Below, piece after piece: positions 24,486-35,084 of a DNA stretch of 64,000 bases (positions are counted from its first letter, which is position 1; every line of letters begins with the position of its first letter). The stretch is from Fulvia fulva (Eukaryota; Ascomycota; Dothideomycetes; Mycosphaerellales; Mycosphaerellaceae). A program made the position numbers and the translations under genes. The DNA is taken from the NCBI RefSeq assembly GCF_020509005.1, contig NC_063018.1, positions 620,001 through 684,000 on the forward strand, written 5' to 3'. The notes beneath the pieces are model-generated. The model saw only the letters and a list, made by a program, of their open reading frames with translations. It was not told the DNA's origin and did not search any database.

Positions 24486-25732
24486 GCTTGTGTGGCGAGA
24501 GGAAACGTGGTCCGGAGGTTGGTGGGCGTGGTCGAAGAAGTGTTCCTGGCACTGCCGCAAGAGGCACAGCATAAACACGAGGCTGTCTGTCTTGCAGCTC
24601 TAGCAAGCTAGGCTTTTCCGCGGTAGGTGTCAAGGATGTGCAATGTCTTGTTCCGGGCTCGAAAAGTGGCCCCTGGATGCACGTGTTGCGAGGGGAGGGG
24701 AGTGCTGCGTGCCACCCGAAGACGCGGAAGCGAGTGCAGGTCGAGCATCGAGCAGTGGAGGCTTCATTTACAGCATGACATGTGCGTGCAGAAGTCGTGT
24801 GCGCTGTGGCGGCGGTGGGTGGTGGCACGATGCAGCCACCGTCCCAGCGACACGGAGAGCTGCTATGGCCACGCGCGAAGGTGCAGCGGTTGCAGATGAT
24901 TGACCAGCAGCGGCGTTTCTGTGTCGCAAGGTCGGCCTCGCCTTTGATATGAGGTCGGCAGCGTTCCAGCACCCGCGAACAGTACCGTGCAGTGCGCAGC
25001 TCGTGTTGGAGGGAGTGCGGCGGGGTGGTGGGTGTGGTTCGGGGCAGAGTATTTGCAGGCTTGCAAGTTGCAGCATGTCGCAGACAGGGGCGCTGACCTC
25101 GAAAGGAGGTCATCTGAAGGAAGACGGGAGCTCCGCTGTGCTACGCTGCTGTCCATCTCTCCTCTTCCACCTCCCGACACCTCACACACACCCACACCCC
25201 CCCCCCCCACACACACACACACACATCTCCCGCACGAGGCGCGCCTTGAGATTCTCTGCACGCAGTCTATCTGGTACCTGCATACACCAGAGACACACCC
25301 GACACCCTCCTCGAACGCAGATCCGCCCGAGACGAACCCCCGGACTTCCCACAACCTTCGCAGAGCTGGTGATAGGCCTACCCGGTCTTCGAAGGTGGCA
25401 TATATAGCCACCACTTGCAACACGCCAAACACTCTTCACCGCACTCTGCGCGAAGCTCTCTTCCATCGCCACACGCGTCGTTGTTCAGTACACGACCCGG
25501 CGTCGGCTTGTTGGCATTTCCAAACATGGCCAAGGCTTGACTTCCTGCTTGGGACGGGCTGGCTCGAGGACTAAACCGGGAACGCACGAACTGATTCCCC
25601 AGGAGCTGGATCCGCAATCGAAAAGGACGCGCGACAGCTACAAATACCTCGGCGCTGCATCCGCGGCGACCGACCAGCAAGTAAACACTCTGCTGCCGAC
25701 AGAGTGTCCCGCTGCAACACTGGCTGGCATCA
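24486..25732. promoter_or_regulatory. 1.25 kb upstream region of the SFL1-like gene
   Basis: No credible gene. It includes a C-run and CA microsatellite (25181-25226). The part nearest 25733 is probably promoter and 5' leader. Long antisense frames here are low-complexity and lack motifs. Confidence 0.45.
25181..25226. repeat. CA / poly-C microsatellite
   Basis: CACACA, then a run of 12 C residues (25197-25208), then about nine CA units. It is located roughly 500 bases upstream of the SFL1-like start. Confidence 0.9.
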
Positions 25733-27724
25733 ATGGCATCGGTTGGGGAACATCTGAGGAGAGATCCGTTCGCGAGCGACCACAGACCCTACAACCCTAA
25801 TACCGTCCCCAAGACAATACCCATACTACCTTCAGCTTCGGTAGCTGGCGGAGGAGAAGACAAGATGGAGGTGAACACCCAGGCGCAGTCGTCTATGGGC
25901 CCGCCCTTAAGCAGCCCCAATGGCGGCAGAATGCAAGATCAGCAGCAGCAGCAGCAAGGTGGACAACACAACGAGCACCAAGCTCCAGCAAATGGCAGAC
26001 CATCGCACCCCGTAGGCGCTGCGGCCGCTGCTCAACAGCCCAAGGTCGTGCAGACTGCCTTCATCCATAAGCTCTATAAGTATGTTTACCCTGTGTCTCG
26101 ACGTGCATTCCAAGAGTATCAGTCACTAACTCTGCACAGTATGCTCGAAGACCAGAGCATCCAGCATCTCATCTCGTGGTCAAACACCAACGAAAGCTTC
26201 GTCATGTCTCCTTCCTCCGAGTTCTCGAAAGTCTTAGCGTAGGTATGCCGAACCTTATTCCACGTGGAAGGTGTTGCTAATCTTGGCAGGCAATACTTCA
26301 AACATACCAACATTTCCTCATTTGTCAGGCAGCTCAACATGTATGGCTTTCACAAAGGTTAGTTCGCCTTCGTGTCAAGAAATCGTGCTGCCTACTCACG
26401 CCGCGCAGTCAGCGATGTCTTCCACACCGGCTCTCCGGATTCACCTCTTTGGGAGTTCAAGCATGGGGCAGGGAACTTCAAGCGAGGTGACCTTGTCGGA
26501 CTACGCGAGATCAAGCGACGAGCATCGCGGCACGCGCTGATCCATCGTGACTCTTTCTCAAGCGCACCAAAGATGCCTACACCTCAGCCACCGGGTACAC
26601 CCATGGAGCCGATGCCTGATCCAGTGGACAATAGGCTAAGCATGCTGGAGTACAACACACAAGATCTTTATGCACGTCTCTCACGGACTGAAGAAGCGTA
26701 TGCCGCTGTAACCTCAAAGTGCCAGACGTTGCTCGACGGACTTGCTAGATGCCATCACTGGAACAACGAGCTGTCATCTCATTTGTTGACAATGGTTCCT
26801 GACCCCCAGAATCCTATACACCGCGACGTCGAAACTATGCGCCAGGACATTGCTCGCCATATGGAGCAGCTACTGAAGCCCGAGGAGAATCGTGAGCCAA
26901 TGTTTCAACACAGGCCGTCTTTCTTCCAGCCTAACCATATGCCTATGGAACCTTCCATGCCAATGTCGCCTCGACAAAGACCATTCGACGAATCTCGTCG
27001 GCCGTCCCTACAGGGTCTGCCAGGCCTACCGAGGCCTACTGGTGTCCGAGCCCCAGTACCTTCCTATCTGCAATCATCTCCCCGCCGTTATGGTTCGATC
27101 GGTACTGGCAGCGTAAGCGGTTCGTACTCACCATCACGACCAAGCTATGCGCCACCGCCACCGCCACCACCTCCTCAGCCCCAACAACCGCAACAACAAC
27201 ACCCTCTTGCTACAATGACATCGCCACCGACCAGCTTACCTCGAAGGCATACATCAGCCGATATTCGTCTCGAAGGGTGGGAAGGTGGACAGCCACCAGG
27301 CGGGTATGGCCAGGGTACTTCTCCTTACGCATCTGGCCAGTCATCTTCCGCTTGGCCTTCATCGCCACGAGCATCAGCCAACCCCGGTGATCAGCAAATC
27401 AGAGATGCCCTGGCACAATACGAGCTGCCACGTGTCCACGCTGGCTCGAGACCGCACTCGCCAGCGCAACACGATTCCGGCCCACCGTCTTTCAACACCA
27501 ACAGCTTCGGCGGCCCGCCAAGCTACGCCAACACCAACGACGCTGGCTGGCAAATTCCTGGCGCGAGGTTCCCTTTTAAGGCCCTGGAGACCCCTGGACC
27601 GCCGACCAGAAGGAGTAGTATGGCGAGCAATGTGCACTCGCTATTAAACCCGGCTGATACGGCGGAGCGGGAGGGCGAGGATGAAGATGGACCTGGGATA
27701 GGCAAAAGGAAACGAATGATATGA
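25733..27724 (+). CDS. HSF-type transcription factor, SFL1-like
   Basis: Four exons (25733-26079, 26140-26238, 26290-26357, 26409-27724) with introns of 60, 51 and 51 bases give 609 residues. Gln- and Ala-rich stretches precede the HSF DNA-binding domain at about residues 105-220: [49 protein letters not shown] and LWEFKHGAGNFKRGD. A helical segment with LYARLSRTEEAYAAV follows in the position of an oligomerisation domain. The C-terminus is Pro/Ser-rich and ends in a conserved-looking basic KRKRM tail. Yeast Sfl1 represses flocculation and dimorphism genes, and fungal relatives regulate adhesion and morphogenesis. All three introns lie inside the DNA-binding domain. The Sfl1 assignment rather than Hsf1 or Skn7 rests on architecture. 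Confidence 0.9.
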
Positions 27725-28023
27725 TATGATGAACTGATGTGGGTTGGCGATGGGTGGGATGAGTGATAGGGGTTGGGAGGAGATCTGTCATTATAGTGTC
27801 CTGGATACCCTGGAACCTGGGAGGCTTGTGTCGGGGAAAAGTAGCGTTGTTTTATGGATGGAGGCTTAGCATATGGCATGGTGTGTTTGATGTCGTTGAG
27901 AATGTCGAACGCGATGCAGTGCGATGCGTGGACCAGGCTTCACGCTCATGCTCTGAAGCTGGGCACTGTCTAAGCTGTCGCACAGCTCTCTTTGATATCT
28001 CCTTGTCCATGAAGCGCAGACTT
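27725..28023. other. short spacer
   Basis: It lies between convergent genes (SFL1-like on plus, small membrane protein on minus). Nothing else is supportable. Confidence 0.5.
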
Positions 28024-28504
28024 TTATTCTTTCCACCTCGAGCGCGCCTCTCCCTCCTTGACCCCGGCATGGCTGCGCTGCGGCTTGGTGCTACCTCTCT
28101 TGATCGACGCAGCGATCGAGCAGAGTGCTGTGAAGCGCTATCAGCATGTGACAACTATGTGGCGATGGCTTGCTTGACTTACCCATACTAAAGATCCCAA
28201 ACGTCACAAGCGGCATCGGCTTATGCTTGAGATGCTTAGTTGCTGGGCGCCAGTCGTCCATGCCGGCTAGTGAGCGGGTGCGTGGGTGAATGTAGTCGAG
28301 TGTCTGGATGAGTCGGTCAGCATGTGATTGTTGAGATGTGGTGAGGGCGGAGGACTTACGTGCTGTTGGTCTGTGGTGGCCCTTGTCGAGGGCGTTGTGT
28401 GTTTGCGATACCGTGGTGTCGGTGGTACTGTGCCACAGACAGGGGATGTCCGTTCGTGCGGAGGAGGAGGATTTGGGAGTTTGTAGGAGTTGAAGTATGT
28501 TTGC
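28024..28504 (-). CDS. small single-helix membrane protein (5' end unresolved)
   Basis: Three exons join in one frame on the minus strand: to 28360, 28303-28183 and 28127-28024, with introns of 56 and 55 bases bearing GTAAGT donors and CTGAC/CTGAT branches. The readable protein starts within a Pro-rich segment (NPPPPHERTSP). It continues DYIHPRTRSLAGMDDWRPATKHLKHKP, then a hydrophobic helix (PLVTFGIFSMALCSIAASI) and a basic tail ending RWKE. No in-frame ATG occurs in the first exon before an upstream TGA, so at least one more 5' exon is expected. I do not recognise the family. One helix flanked by basic residues would suit a small organelle membrane protein, but that is speculation. Confidence 0.45.
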
Positions 28505-28687
28505 TCGAGGCCTGCTCAGAGCTTTATGAAGCACAGTTTTCAGACTCCTGTTCTTATGTTCACAATGACCACAGACGCTCAGCTCCCTGCTCATTCACCA
28601 CCCCAAGCCAACCGCCACTTCATCACATGCATCGAATGTCCATGCTCACCCATCCATCCTACCATCATTCACCGCCCCAACCCAACA

Positions 28688-29806
28688 CTACCCCAACTCC
28701 CTATAAACCTCATTAACAACAACATGAACCTCATGCGCCATCCCCTTAAACCCCTCCACCCTCCCCCTCTCACACGCCGAGAACTTATCCGGATGGCTCC
28801 AAATCCGCATCCACTTCAACTCATCCCTCCCCAACATCTCCACCGCCGCTCTCACACTGCACTCACACACCCCCAACGCCCTGTGCGTCTTCTGAGCCTC
28901 GCAGGTTCTGCTCTGGCAGGTGTGGTAGGGTGGTGGCTTTGGGAATGTTTCCAGGTTGGGGTAATCGGTGAAAAGGCTCTTACAGAGCGCGACCCAGCGC
29001 CGCACTGCTTCGGCGTGCAGGTGCGTGAGCTGAGCCTTCCGCCCTGCATTCGCTGCACTCATAGCTCCCGCGAGGTTCTCGACCGCATCGCGTTGCACGT
29101 CAAAGGCTTTGATATATCGCCCCTCCGCAGCCGCCAGCTCCGTCTCCGCGTGCTGCACAGCCTTCTGCGCTTCATACGCGAACTTAGACCTCTTACTAAC
29201 ACCCCTCTCAGCCTCCCAAATGCAACCCATCAGCCTCGCGCTATCGCCTGTATAAGTCCGCTCGCTGAAGTCGTAGGTACACAGGATATTCGTAATATTC
29301 AGCCTCAGCCGCGCCAGGTCGAGGTCGTATTCCAGGCGTGTTTGGGGGTCGAGGGCGGTTGTGTCTTGACGGTCGAAGTGGGAGAAGCTTTTGGTGGTGA
29401 AGGCGTAGAAGCCTCGGATTACGGCGCTGACTTGGGTTTCGACGAGGTGTTGTTCGGTGGTGAGGCGGGATAGGTCCTTCCTGGCGACTTCGAGGTGAAG
29501 GATGTGGAGCGGTCTGTCGGCGTCCTTTTTCATTCGCAACTTCATCATCACCCTCTCTCTCCGTGCTAGGGGGCCAATCTCCTCGCAGATCTTCGCATGT
29601 ACATTCACCGCCACGCGTAATGCCTCTCGAACCCGCTGGCGGTTACTGGTCGTCGCCTGCAGGGCCTGCTCCCAGCGTGCTATAGCATCCTCCATCGTGG
29701 TGAAGTTGAGTGGTACTGGGATTGACTTGCGACGTTCTGTACGGAGCTGACCTGGCAGCTCAAGGCCGGAAGGCGTGTATAGTCGTCGTGGCTGGGGCAA
29801 GGCCAT
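28688..29806 (-). CDS. helical protein with J-domain-like C-terminus, hypothetical
   Basis: An intronless frame. I start at ATG 29806 (MALPQPRRLYTPSG), giving 372 residues, because the 24 upstream codons look non-coding. The middle is almost entirely helical and rich in Ala, Arg and Glu (AIARWEQALQAT, AQKAVQHAETELAAAEGRY), probably coiled coil. The C-terminus has a Cys-containing hinge (CQSRTCEAQK) and then helices with LKWMRIWSHPDKFSAC, resembling the HPD loop context of a J-like domain. A genuine Hsp70-stimulating J domain is not demonstrated. The family is not recognised. Confidence 0.7.
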   Translation of the reverse strand: MALPQPRRLYTPSGLELPGQLRTERRKSIPVPLNFTTMEDAIARWEQALQATTSNRQRVREALRVAVNVHAKICEEIGPLARRERVMMKLRMKKDADRPLHILHLEVARKDLSRLTTEQHLVETQVSAVIRGFYAFTTKSFSHFDRQDTTALDPQTRLEYDLDLARLRLNITNILCTYDFSERTYTGDSARLMGCIWEAERGVSKRSKFAYEAQKAVQHAETELAAAEGRYIKAFDVQRDAVENLAGAMSAANAGRKAQLTHLHAEAVRRWVALCKSLFTDYPNLETFPKPPPYHTCQSRTCEAQKTHRALGVCECSVRAAVEMLGRDELKWMRIWSHPDKFSACERGRVEGFKGMAHEVHVVVNEVYRELG

Positions 29807-30509
29807 TTTTTGCGGTGGTGCGTGGTGTGCTGTATGTCCTATCGAAGGTGAGACCACCACCAAGACGTGTTGTACCATGAAACGCGGCGGTGGTGGTGAA
29901 GTGAAGAAGGAAGCTCATTATACCACTAGCCTAGTGCGCCGTTTGACTTGCATGTGAGGTCAGGCACCGTACGCCACCACCGACAGGGGTTGTGTCTTGA
30001 AGACGAGACGAAGCGCTCACGTTGTGCTCCTCCCCCTGCCTTGTGTTAGTATTAGCCAAACTCCAATGCGGCTGTCGCGCCGACCAAGAGATACGAAAGA
30101 TGATCCAGGCGTGGTAAAGATAACCCTCTACCATTCAAGGCTATTGCCCCAATGAGATGGGCGATCAAGTCGAGATTCGTTCAAATTCTTGCATGTATTC
30201 TCGCCACACATCATGTCTACAACAACTGACAGTCCAGCCAGCAGACCCAGTTTCAATTCTCCCGTTCTCCCGCAGAAGGAAGAAGCAAAATATAGTAATA
30301 GTACAAGCTGTGTCGTCAATGGCCGTTGCATCAAAGCTTTTGAGTATAGAGCTCGCGCTCGCTTCCGCTTTCCTCCCGCACCAAAACATATAATCCCACA
30401 CATCTGACCTTCGGGCCACCCTCGCCAAAGCTAATAGCACACTACTCAAAATATTCCATGTCCTCCAATCGATTGGCGTCTCAAGGGCGTCCAAATGTCG
30501 CTGCGCCTC
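29807..30509. other. gene-free stretch
   Basis: About 700 bases containing the promoter of the minus-strand helical protein and the 3' flank of the GDS1-like gene. No credible ORF. Confidence 0.5.
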
Positions 30510-31859
30510 CTAGTACGCATCGAACATATCGTCCAGGTCTCCGACCTCGATGTCTTCAGGGCTTTGTAAGCTGTCCCAGCCCAGAGCTGCTTCGGGCAGC
30601 GAAATGTGGTGGTCGTCTTTTCCGAAGCTAAGTGTCATGTGGTCTGTCTCGTCCTGCAAGTCCACCTTATGTGGCTGCAGGTAAGGACTGCTGAATTCCA
30701 TCTGTTGTGTTGAAGTCACATGTACGTGATCACTGGGGCCAAATAACGCAGCTGCCGCTTCGCTGTTCTTCAAGGCTGCACTCTCCTCTGTCTCCTCTGG
30801 CTCAATTGACATGGTTACGCTGTCTGCGTCCTGATCTGCACCACCTGCAGCATCTCCGTCCATGTTGACATCCTGCTGGCTGTGTTGACTATTCCGTCGT
30901 TTCTGTGCCTCTTCGTATAATGCGCTTGCAGTCTGCTTGAAGTCCTGCTCCTCGGTCTCTAGCGGTGGACTGGCATTGCGTCTCGGGTGAGTATAGCTTG
31001 CCGACCTGTCCCGTGATATGGAGTTGCGGGCCGGGAAAGAACCGCCGGGTGTTGGCGGAGCATCGCCATGATCTTCTTCGAGCTCAGGAGAGGATAGGTC
31101 GACCTCGGGGGAAGGCGACAGAGCTTCTCGCCGTCGTAGGTATTCGTTCTCCTCGTCAGCAGCCGATGCGGAAGACAGTGATGGCGATATGATGCGATTT
31201 GCTTTCGGGATGGGTTCTGTCACGGTTGCTGGGATTGGCTGGTAAGGCGTGGTCGTCAGGTAGAAATAGAGTCGGCGGGGGTGCACAGGAGAAAGATCCT
31301 TGGCCAATGGACATGGGCTGACTGGAGGCCATGTGCGGTTGAGATAAGCTGTCAGTCGCGACGAGATGAGGGCCGACGGGTTCGCGGATCTGTTTAGAAG
31401 GTCAGCTGTGTTGTGGTAACGAATGCGCTCGTTGCGATTGTCATACTTCTCCACACAAAGAAGCTTGGTCGCGAGGACAGCAGCTAGTTCCTTGACCAGA
31501 TGCGGTCTGTTTCCAGTCTTCTCGATTTGTTCTAACGTCCCAATGACGATGTCATCATTGATTCCTTCGAAGTCTATCTTGCTCGCGCTCCCTTCTGCGA
31601 CAGGCGACGGTGGAGGCGACAGCTCAGTCGCTCGTTTCGGCTTCTCTTCCTTCAGACGGATAACAGTCGATCGCGGCGGGCTCATGAGGCCCGGAGGCGG
31701 TGACATTGAGCCATGCGACTGCTTGGACTTCTTTGCGGGACGCTCTTCGCCTTCGTAGACGGTTTCTGGCGGTGACGGGTGCGAGATGGTGGTTCGCGAT
31801 CGTTTCGGGGCGACGACGCCAAGGTCTCCCAAATTCAGACTCTTTCGTCGCGTTTGCAT
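30510..31859 (-). CDS. GDS1-type winged-helix protein
   Basis: Exons 31859-31447 and 31389-30510 (57-base intron) encode 430 residues. The first ATG is MQTRRKSLNLG; codons further upstream reach only a TTG. Residues about 95-205 form the fungal GDS1 winged-helix domain: IVIGTLEQIEKTGNRPHLVKELAAVL, SANPSALISSRLTAYLNRTWP and CPLAKDLSPVHPRRLYFYLT. The rest is disordered, Ser/Pro-rich and then acidic, and ends in DDMFDAY. Yeast GDS1 was found through nutrient and mitochondrial phenotypes. The winged helix suggests DNA binding and the acidic tail could activate transcription, both inferred. The gene appears intact. Confidence 0.85.
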   Translation of the reverse strand: MQTRRKSLNLGDLGVVAPKRSRTTISHPSPPETVYEGEERPAKKSKQSHGSMSPPPGLMSPPRSTVIRLKEEKPKRATELSPPPSPVAEGSASKIDFEGINDDIVIGTLEQIEKTGNRPHLVKELAAVLATKLLCVEKYDNRNERIRYHNTADLLNRSANPSALISSRLTAYLNRTWPPVSPCPLAKDLSPVHPRRLYFYLTTTPYQPIPATVTEPIPKANRIISPSLSSASAADEENEYLRRREALSPSPEVDLSSPELEEDHGDAPPTPGGSFPARNSISRDRSASYTHPRRNASPPLETEEQDFKQTASALYEEAQKRRNSQHSQQDVNMDGDAAGGADQDADSVTMSIEPEETEESAALKNSEAAAALFGPSDHVHVTSTQQMEFSSPYLQPHKVDLQDETDHMTLSFGKDDHHISLPEAALGWDSLQSPEDIEVGDLDDMFDAY

Positions 31860-33844
31860 TGTATCGATGGTGTCGCCAGCAGAGTGTGGTATGGATGTTG
31901 TCGTCAATGCGGAATGTGCAAGACAGTGTCTCTCCGCGCAACCAAAAAAAGTGACAGCTCGTAGTGTTGTGTAGGCAAGAATGCTGGCTGCTGGGAGCTA
32001 GGTGCGGGATGGCTATTGGGCCTGAGTCAACGACCTTGCATGCAGCTATGCAAGTGCTAACGCAAGGACGAGGGTGGCAAGTGGATTGCAGCAACGAGGC
32101 GCCGGTCAGCCTGCGTGTCGATGTATCGAGGTGGTTGTTGTAGGATGTCGCGGTGATGCAAGGACGGCTGATATCGGGTTGCGTGTATTCGCACTCTCAG
32201 AACTCAAGACTCAGGAGAGTTGCTGTTGAGGGCTCGGCTTCTTGCGATCGATGTGCAGCACAACGGTTGGGCCGGACCGTGTGGCGCTTTGATCAAAACG
32301 GCGTCCACGAGGCAACAGTGGTGCAGTGGGCAGCGGCGATGGAGGATTGAAAATGATACAAGGTACAACTTGACATGCAATGCAGTGTAGTCAAGTAAGA
32401 TGGCAGAGGTCAGCAGGTGGTGGTTGTCGTTTCGAGGAGTGCGCAACGAAAGTGTTGCTCGTCACAACCTCCTTCTGCGGGCACACTAAGCTCGACCTAG
32501 CGCCGAGTAAGGATTTCACGCACACGCCCGCAGGCCGGCTATCGTTGACCAACCTTCTGCTGCCACCTGCTGCAAAGGACCCCGTCTGTCAGCTATATAG
32601 GCGGTGGACCACCACTCGCTCCCTGCACTCATCCTCGGTGCGCCGCTTCTGTGCTCGTCTTTGTTTGCGGATGCGTTTGCACGGCGGCGACACGAGATGC
32701 TCGATCACAGCTCATCAAAGAGACCGCGCCGCCGGTTTGCCCATGGCTAGCGACAGCAGTCTGCCTAAATAGTGCCGGGGAAGGGGTGCCGCCACGAGGG
32801 AAGCAGCGGCCGGCGCAGAGCAGCAGCCTATCGGAGCGCCGCATCGACGCCGTGCAGCACAAGGTTTCGATGCCAAAACTTCAGAAGCGGCCAGGAACGT
32901 CACCGCATGTCTCACGCGAGCAGCAGGCTTCCACTGCTTCCTCTCTTGATCCCCACTGTCGCCTGATTAAAGCTGGCGCGTCTGCGGAGAGCTGGCCGGA
33001 TCTGCAGTGCGATGGGAGCACCACTCTCAGGCACACTTTCGAAGGTTCAGTCGCGCCGCCATGTCGGCAAAGACTCGTCAACCTCATACTGCAGCATTCC
33101 GTTCCGGTGCCTACCATCAGGAATACGATGGTCGACATCGCTATCAATTGTGTTGACTGAACATCTTCTGCAGCAGACTACAATACATGTATGTTGACCG
33201 CCATACGTCACCTGGATTGTGGTGTCGATCACCCAATGCCCCTGCTTGTCAATTGCCACATTTGGCAGGAGGCGAAACGAGAATATCTCAACGAAGCGTG
33301 GTGTGCTATCAGCTGTCAACGCGACAAAGCATTTCTCCAGACGTCACCGAGCAGATCGATCACCTTGACGGCCTTTGCACTCGCGGCAGTGCTTTGGCAG
33401 ACTAATGCGATTTGACGATGTTACCAATTAGGACCGCGAGTGGGTGCGCGTGAAGCTGAGCATGATGAGGTGAGGTGGAAGTAAAGTGCACTCGTGCCTT
33501 TCTACATAACGACAGCAGGCGCGACTCACAATTGTCAATGTCAATGTCATGGCACGTGCTTCTTCAGATTGATCTGCTGTTCATGCTGGCATATTATAGC
33601 CAGACGTACACCACCAACAGCTTGCAACCTGCAAGTGTTGAACAATGTTTGCGCATGGTCAATGTTTCCTTTGTTACAAGTCGGCATTCGCCCTCCCTTT
33701 CGGCTGACTGTACAACATTCGAGCAGTAACTCTGCAAACGGAAGGTCCTACCTATTCGATCCCTTAATAAACGATCGTGATGCATATCGAGCGACATGCC
33801 ATTGCAAACAACAACAAAATGCAGCATTGGCGCAAATCATCAAC
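31860..33844. other. 2.0 kb gene-free stretch
   Basis: The largest gene-poor interval of the window. Short frames on both strands lack motifs and codon bias. It contains the GDS1-like promoter at the left and the promoter of the secreted acidic protein at the right. Confidence 0.5.
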
Positions 33845-34828
33845 ATGTACTTCACCTCATTCGTCCTCTTCGCTACCTGCGCCGCAGCTGGCGTAGCAGG
33901 AGGCCGCAAGCCAGAACTACGACCTCTATGGAGCGGACCTCGACCATCCCGAGAGCAGGTAGAAGAAGCATTTAAATACCACGATCACGCCGCTCGCCAC
34001 GCCGACGCAGCTCAACGACCAGGCTGGAACCGCCGAGGTCATCTCACCAAACAAGCCCTGGAGAACGTGAAATACTACGCCGACAGAGTCGCTCGAGATG
34101 CCACGGCGGCACTCAGTGCGGGTGCGCCATTCAAGGCTGATCCCACGGAGACGGAAGACTACTGGCGATCTAGGGAGACACCGCTGGATACTGAGGCTTG
34201 GCCTTCGGTTACGGAGGTTCTGGGTCAGGCTGTGTCTGGGTTGCAAGGTCGGTGGGCTTCTGTGACGGAGGCTGTGCAGATGAGGGCTAGTGATGCTGTT
34301 GAACGGGCTCAGGCGCAGGCTGAGGAGGTGAAGCGGGAGGCTGAGGCTTGGGGGCCGGCGAAGAGGGTCAAGGTTAATCACCCACGGGAGCTGGTGTATG
34401 ATCGATATGATGATCTTGTTGAGGATGTGGAGGGCAACTACGAAAGGGACCTGGACGACCGCGAACTGGTGTATGATCGTTATGATAATCTGGTCGAGGA
34501 TGTAGAAGGCCACTACGAAAGAGATCTGGATGGTGAGGAAGAAGATGCTGACCCAGATGACCTCGAACCCGAAGACCCGTTCCTGGAAAGTAGATTCAAC
34601 GACGTTGATCGACTCGAAGCCGAAGAAGATGCCCAGGAGGACGGAGAGCTTGATAATGACGATATTGACTCCGACATAGAAGGGGAGGATGATGCTGTAG
34701 ATGAAGACGAGAATGAGGACGAAGATGAGACGCCGGCGACGACTCAGCCTGACCCAGCGCAGCCACAGCCATCAAGAGTGAAGACAGGACATGGTCACGG
34801 GCACGGACACGCACATCTGCATCGTTGA
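33845..34828 (+). CDS. secreted acidic protein with 25-residue repeat and His-rich tail
   Basis: A 327-residue intronless protein. Residues 1-20 (MYFTSFVLFATCAAAGVAGG) form a good signal peptide. Then come a basic helical segment, an Ala/Glu-rich helix and two copies of a 25-residue unit beginning RELVYDRYD. The following region is very acidic (long Asp/Glu runs) and the protein ends with alternating Gly-His and Ala-His pairs (GHGHGHGHAHLHR). Acidic clusters and the His tail both suggest binding of divalent metal such as zinc, copper or calcium. No catalytic domain is visible. Secretion is well supported; a role in metal capture or host interaction is inference. The open frame extends further upstream to 33494, but the signal peptide fixes the start. 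Confidence 0.78.
   Translation: MYFTSFVLFATCAAAGVAGGRKPELRPLWSGPRPSREQVEEAFKYHDHAARHADAAQRPGWNRRGHLTKQALENVKYYADRVARDATAALSAGAPFKADPTETEDYWRSRETPLDTEAWPSVTEVLGQAVSGLQGRWASVTEAVQMRASDAVERAQAQAEEVKREAEAWGPAKRVKVNHPRELVYDRYDDLVEDVEGNYERDLDDRELVYDRYDNLVEDVEGHYERDLDGEEEDADPDDLEPEDPFLESRFNDVDRLEAEEDAQEDGELDNDDIDSDIEGEDDAVDEDENEDEDETPATTQPDPAQPQPSRVKTGHGHGHGHAHLHR
34385..34534 (+). repeat. two 75-base tandem repeats inside the acidic protein gene
   Basis: Units at 34385-34459 and 34460-34534 encode RELVYDRYD(D/N)LVEDVEG(N/H)YERDLD(D/G). They differ in only a few residues. Confidence 0.9.
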
Positions 34829-35084
34829 GTGCCGGGATATGAGGAAAGCAAGGATCACATACTAATAAACACTACGATGCTTCGGAGTCTGAACGTACCA
34901 CGATGCAACCTTGTAGAATAACAAGCAGAACTATATACAACCACAAACGTAACTACCCCGGTCGCAAAACTCTACATAGAAGCACAAGTAACCACTACCC
35001 AAAAGCGCCATGCCACTAAGTGGCTCAATGTGTCCGTAGAAAGAGCTTGGCCACCATTGCCCTGCGCTCTGCTAAAATGCTCGA

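Noticed and set aside
24448..25113. 221-codon minus-strand frame upstream of the SFL1-like gene
   Set aside because: Arg/Thr/Pro/Cys-rich translation without motifs and no start context; treated as non-coding.
25181..25226. CA/C-run as a possible regulatory Z-DNA element
   Set aside because: Kept only as a microsatellite; nothing in the sequence shows function.
28490..29473. 327-codon plus-strand open frame
   Set aside because: It lies antisense to the helical protein gene, whose composition and helices look genuine; the plus-strand translation is low-complexity and motif-free.
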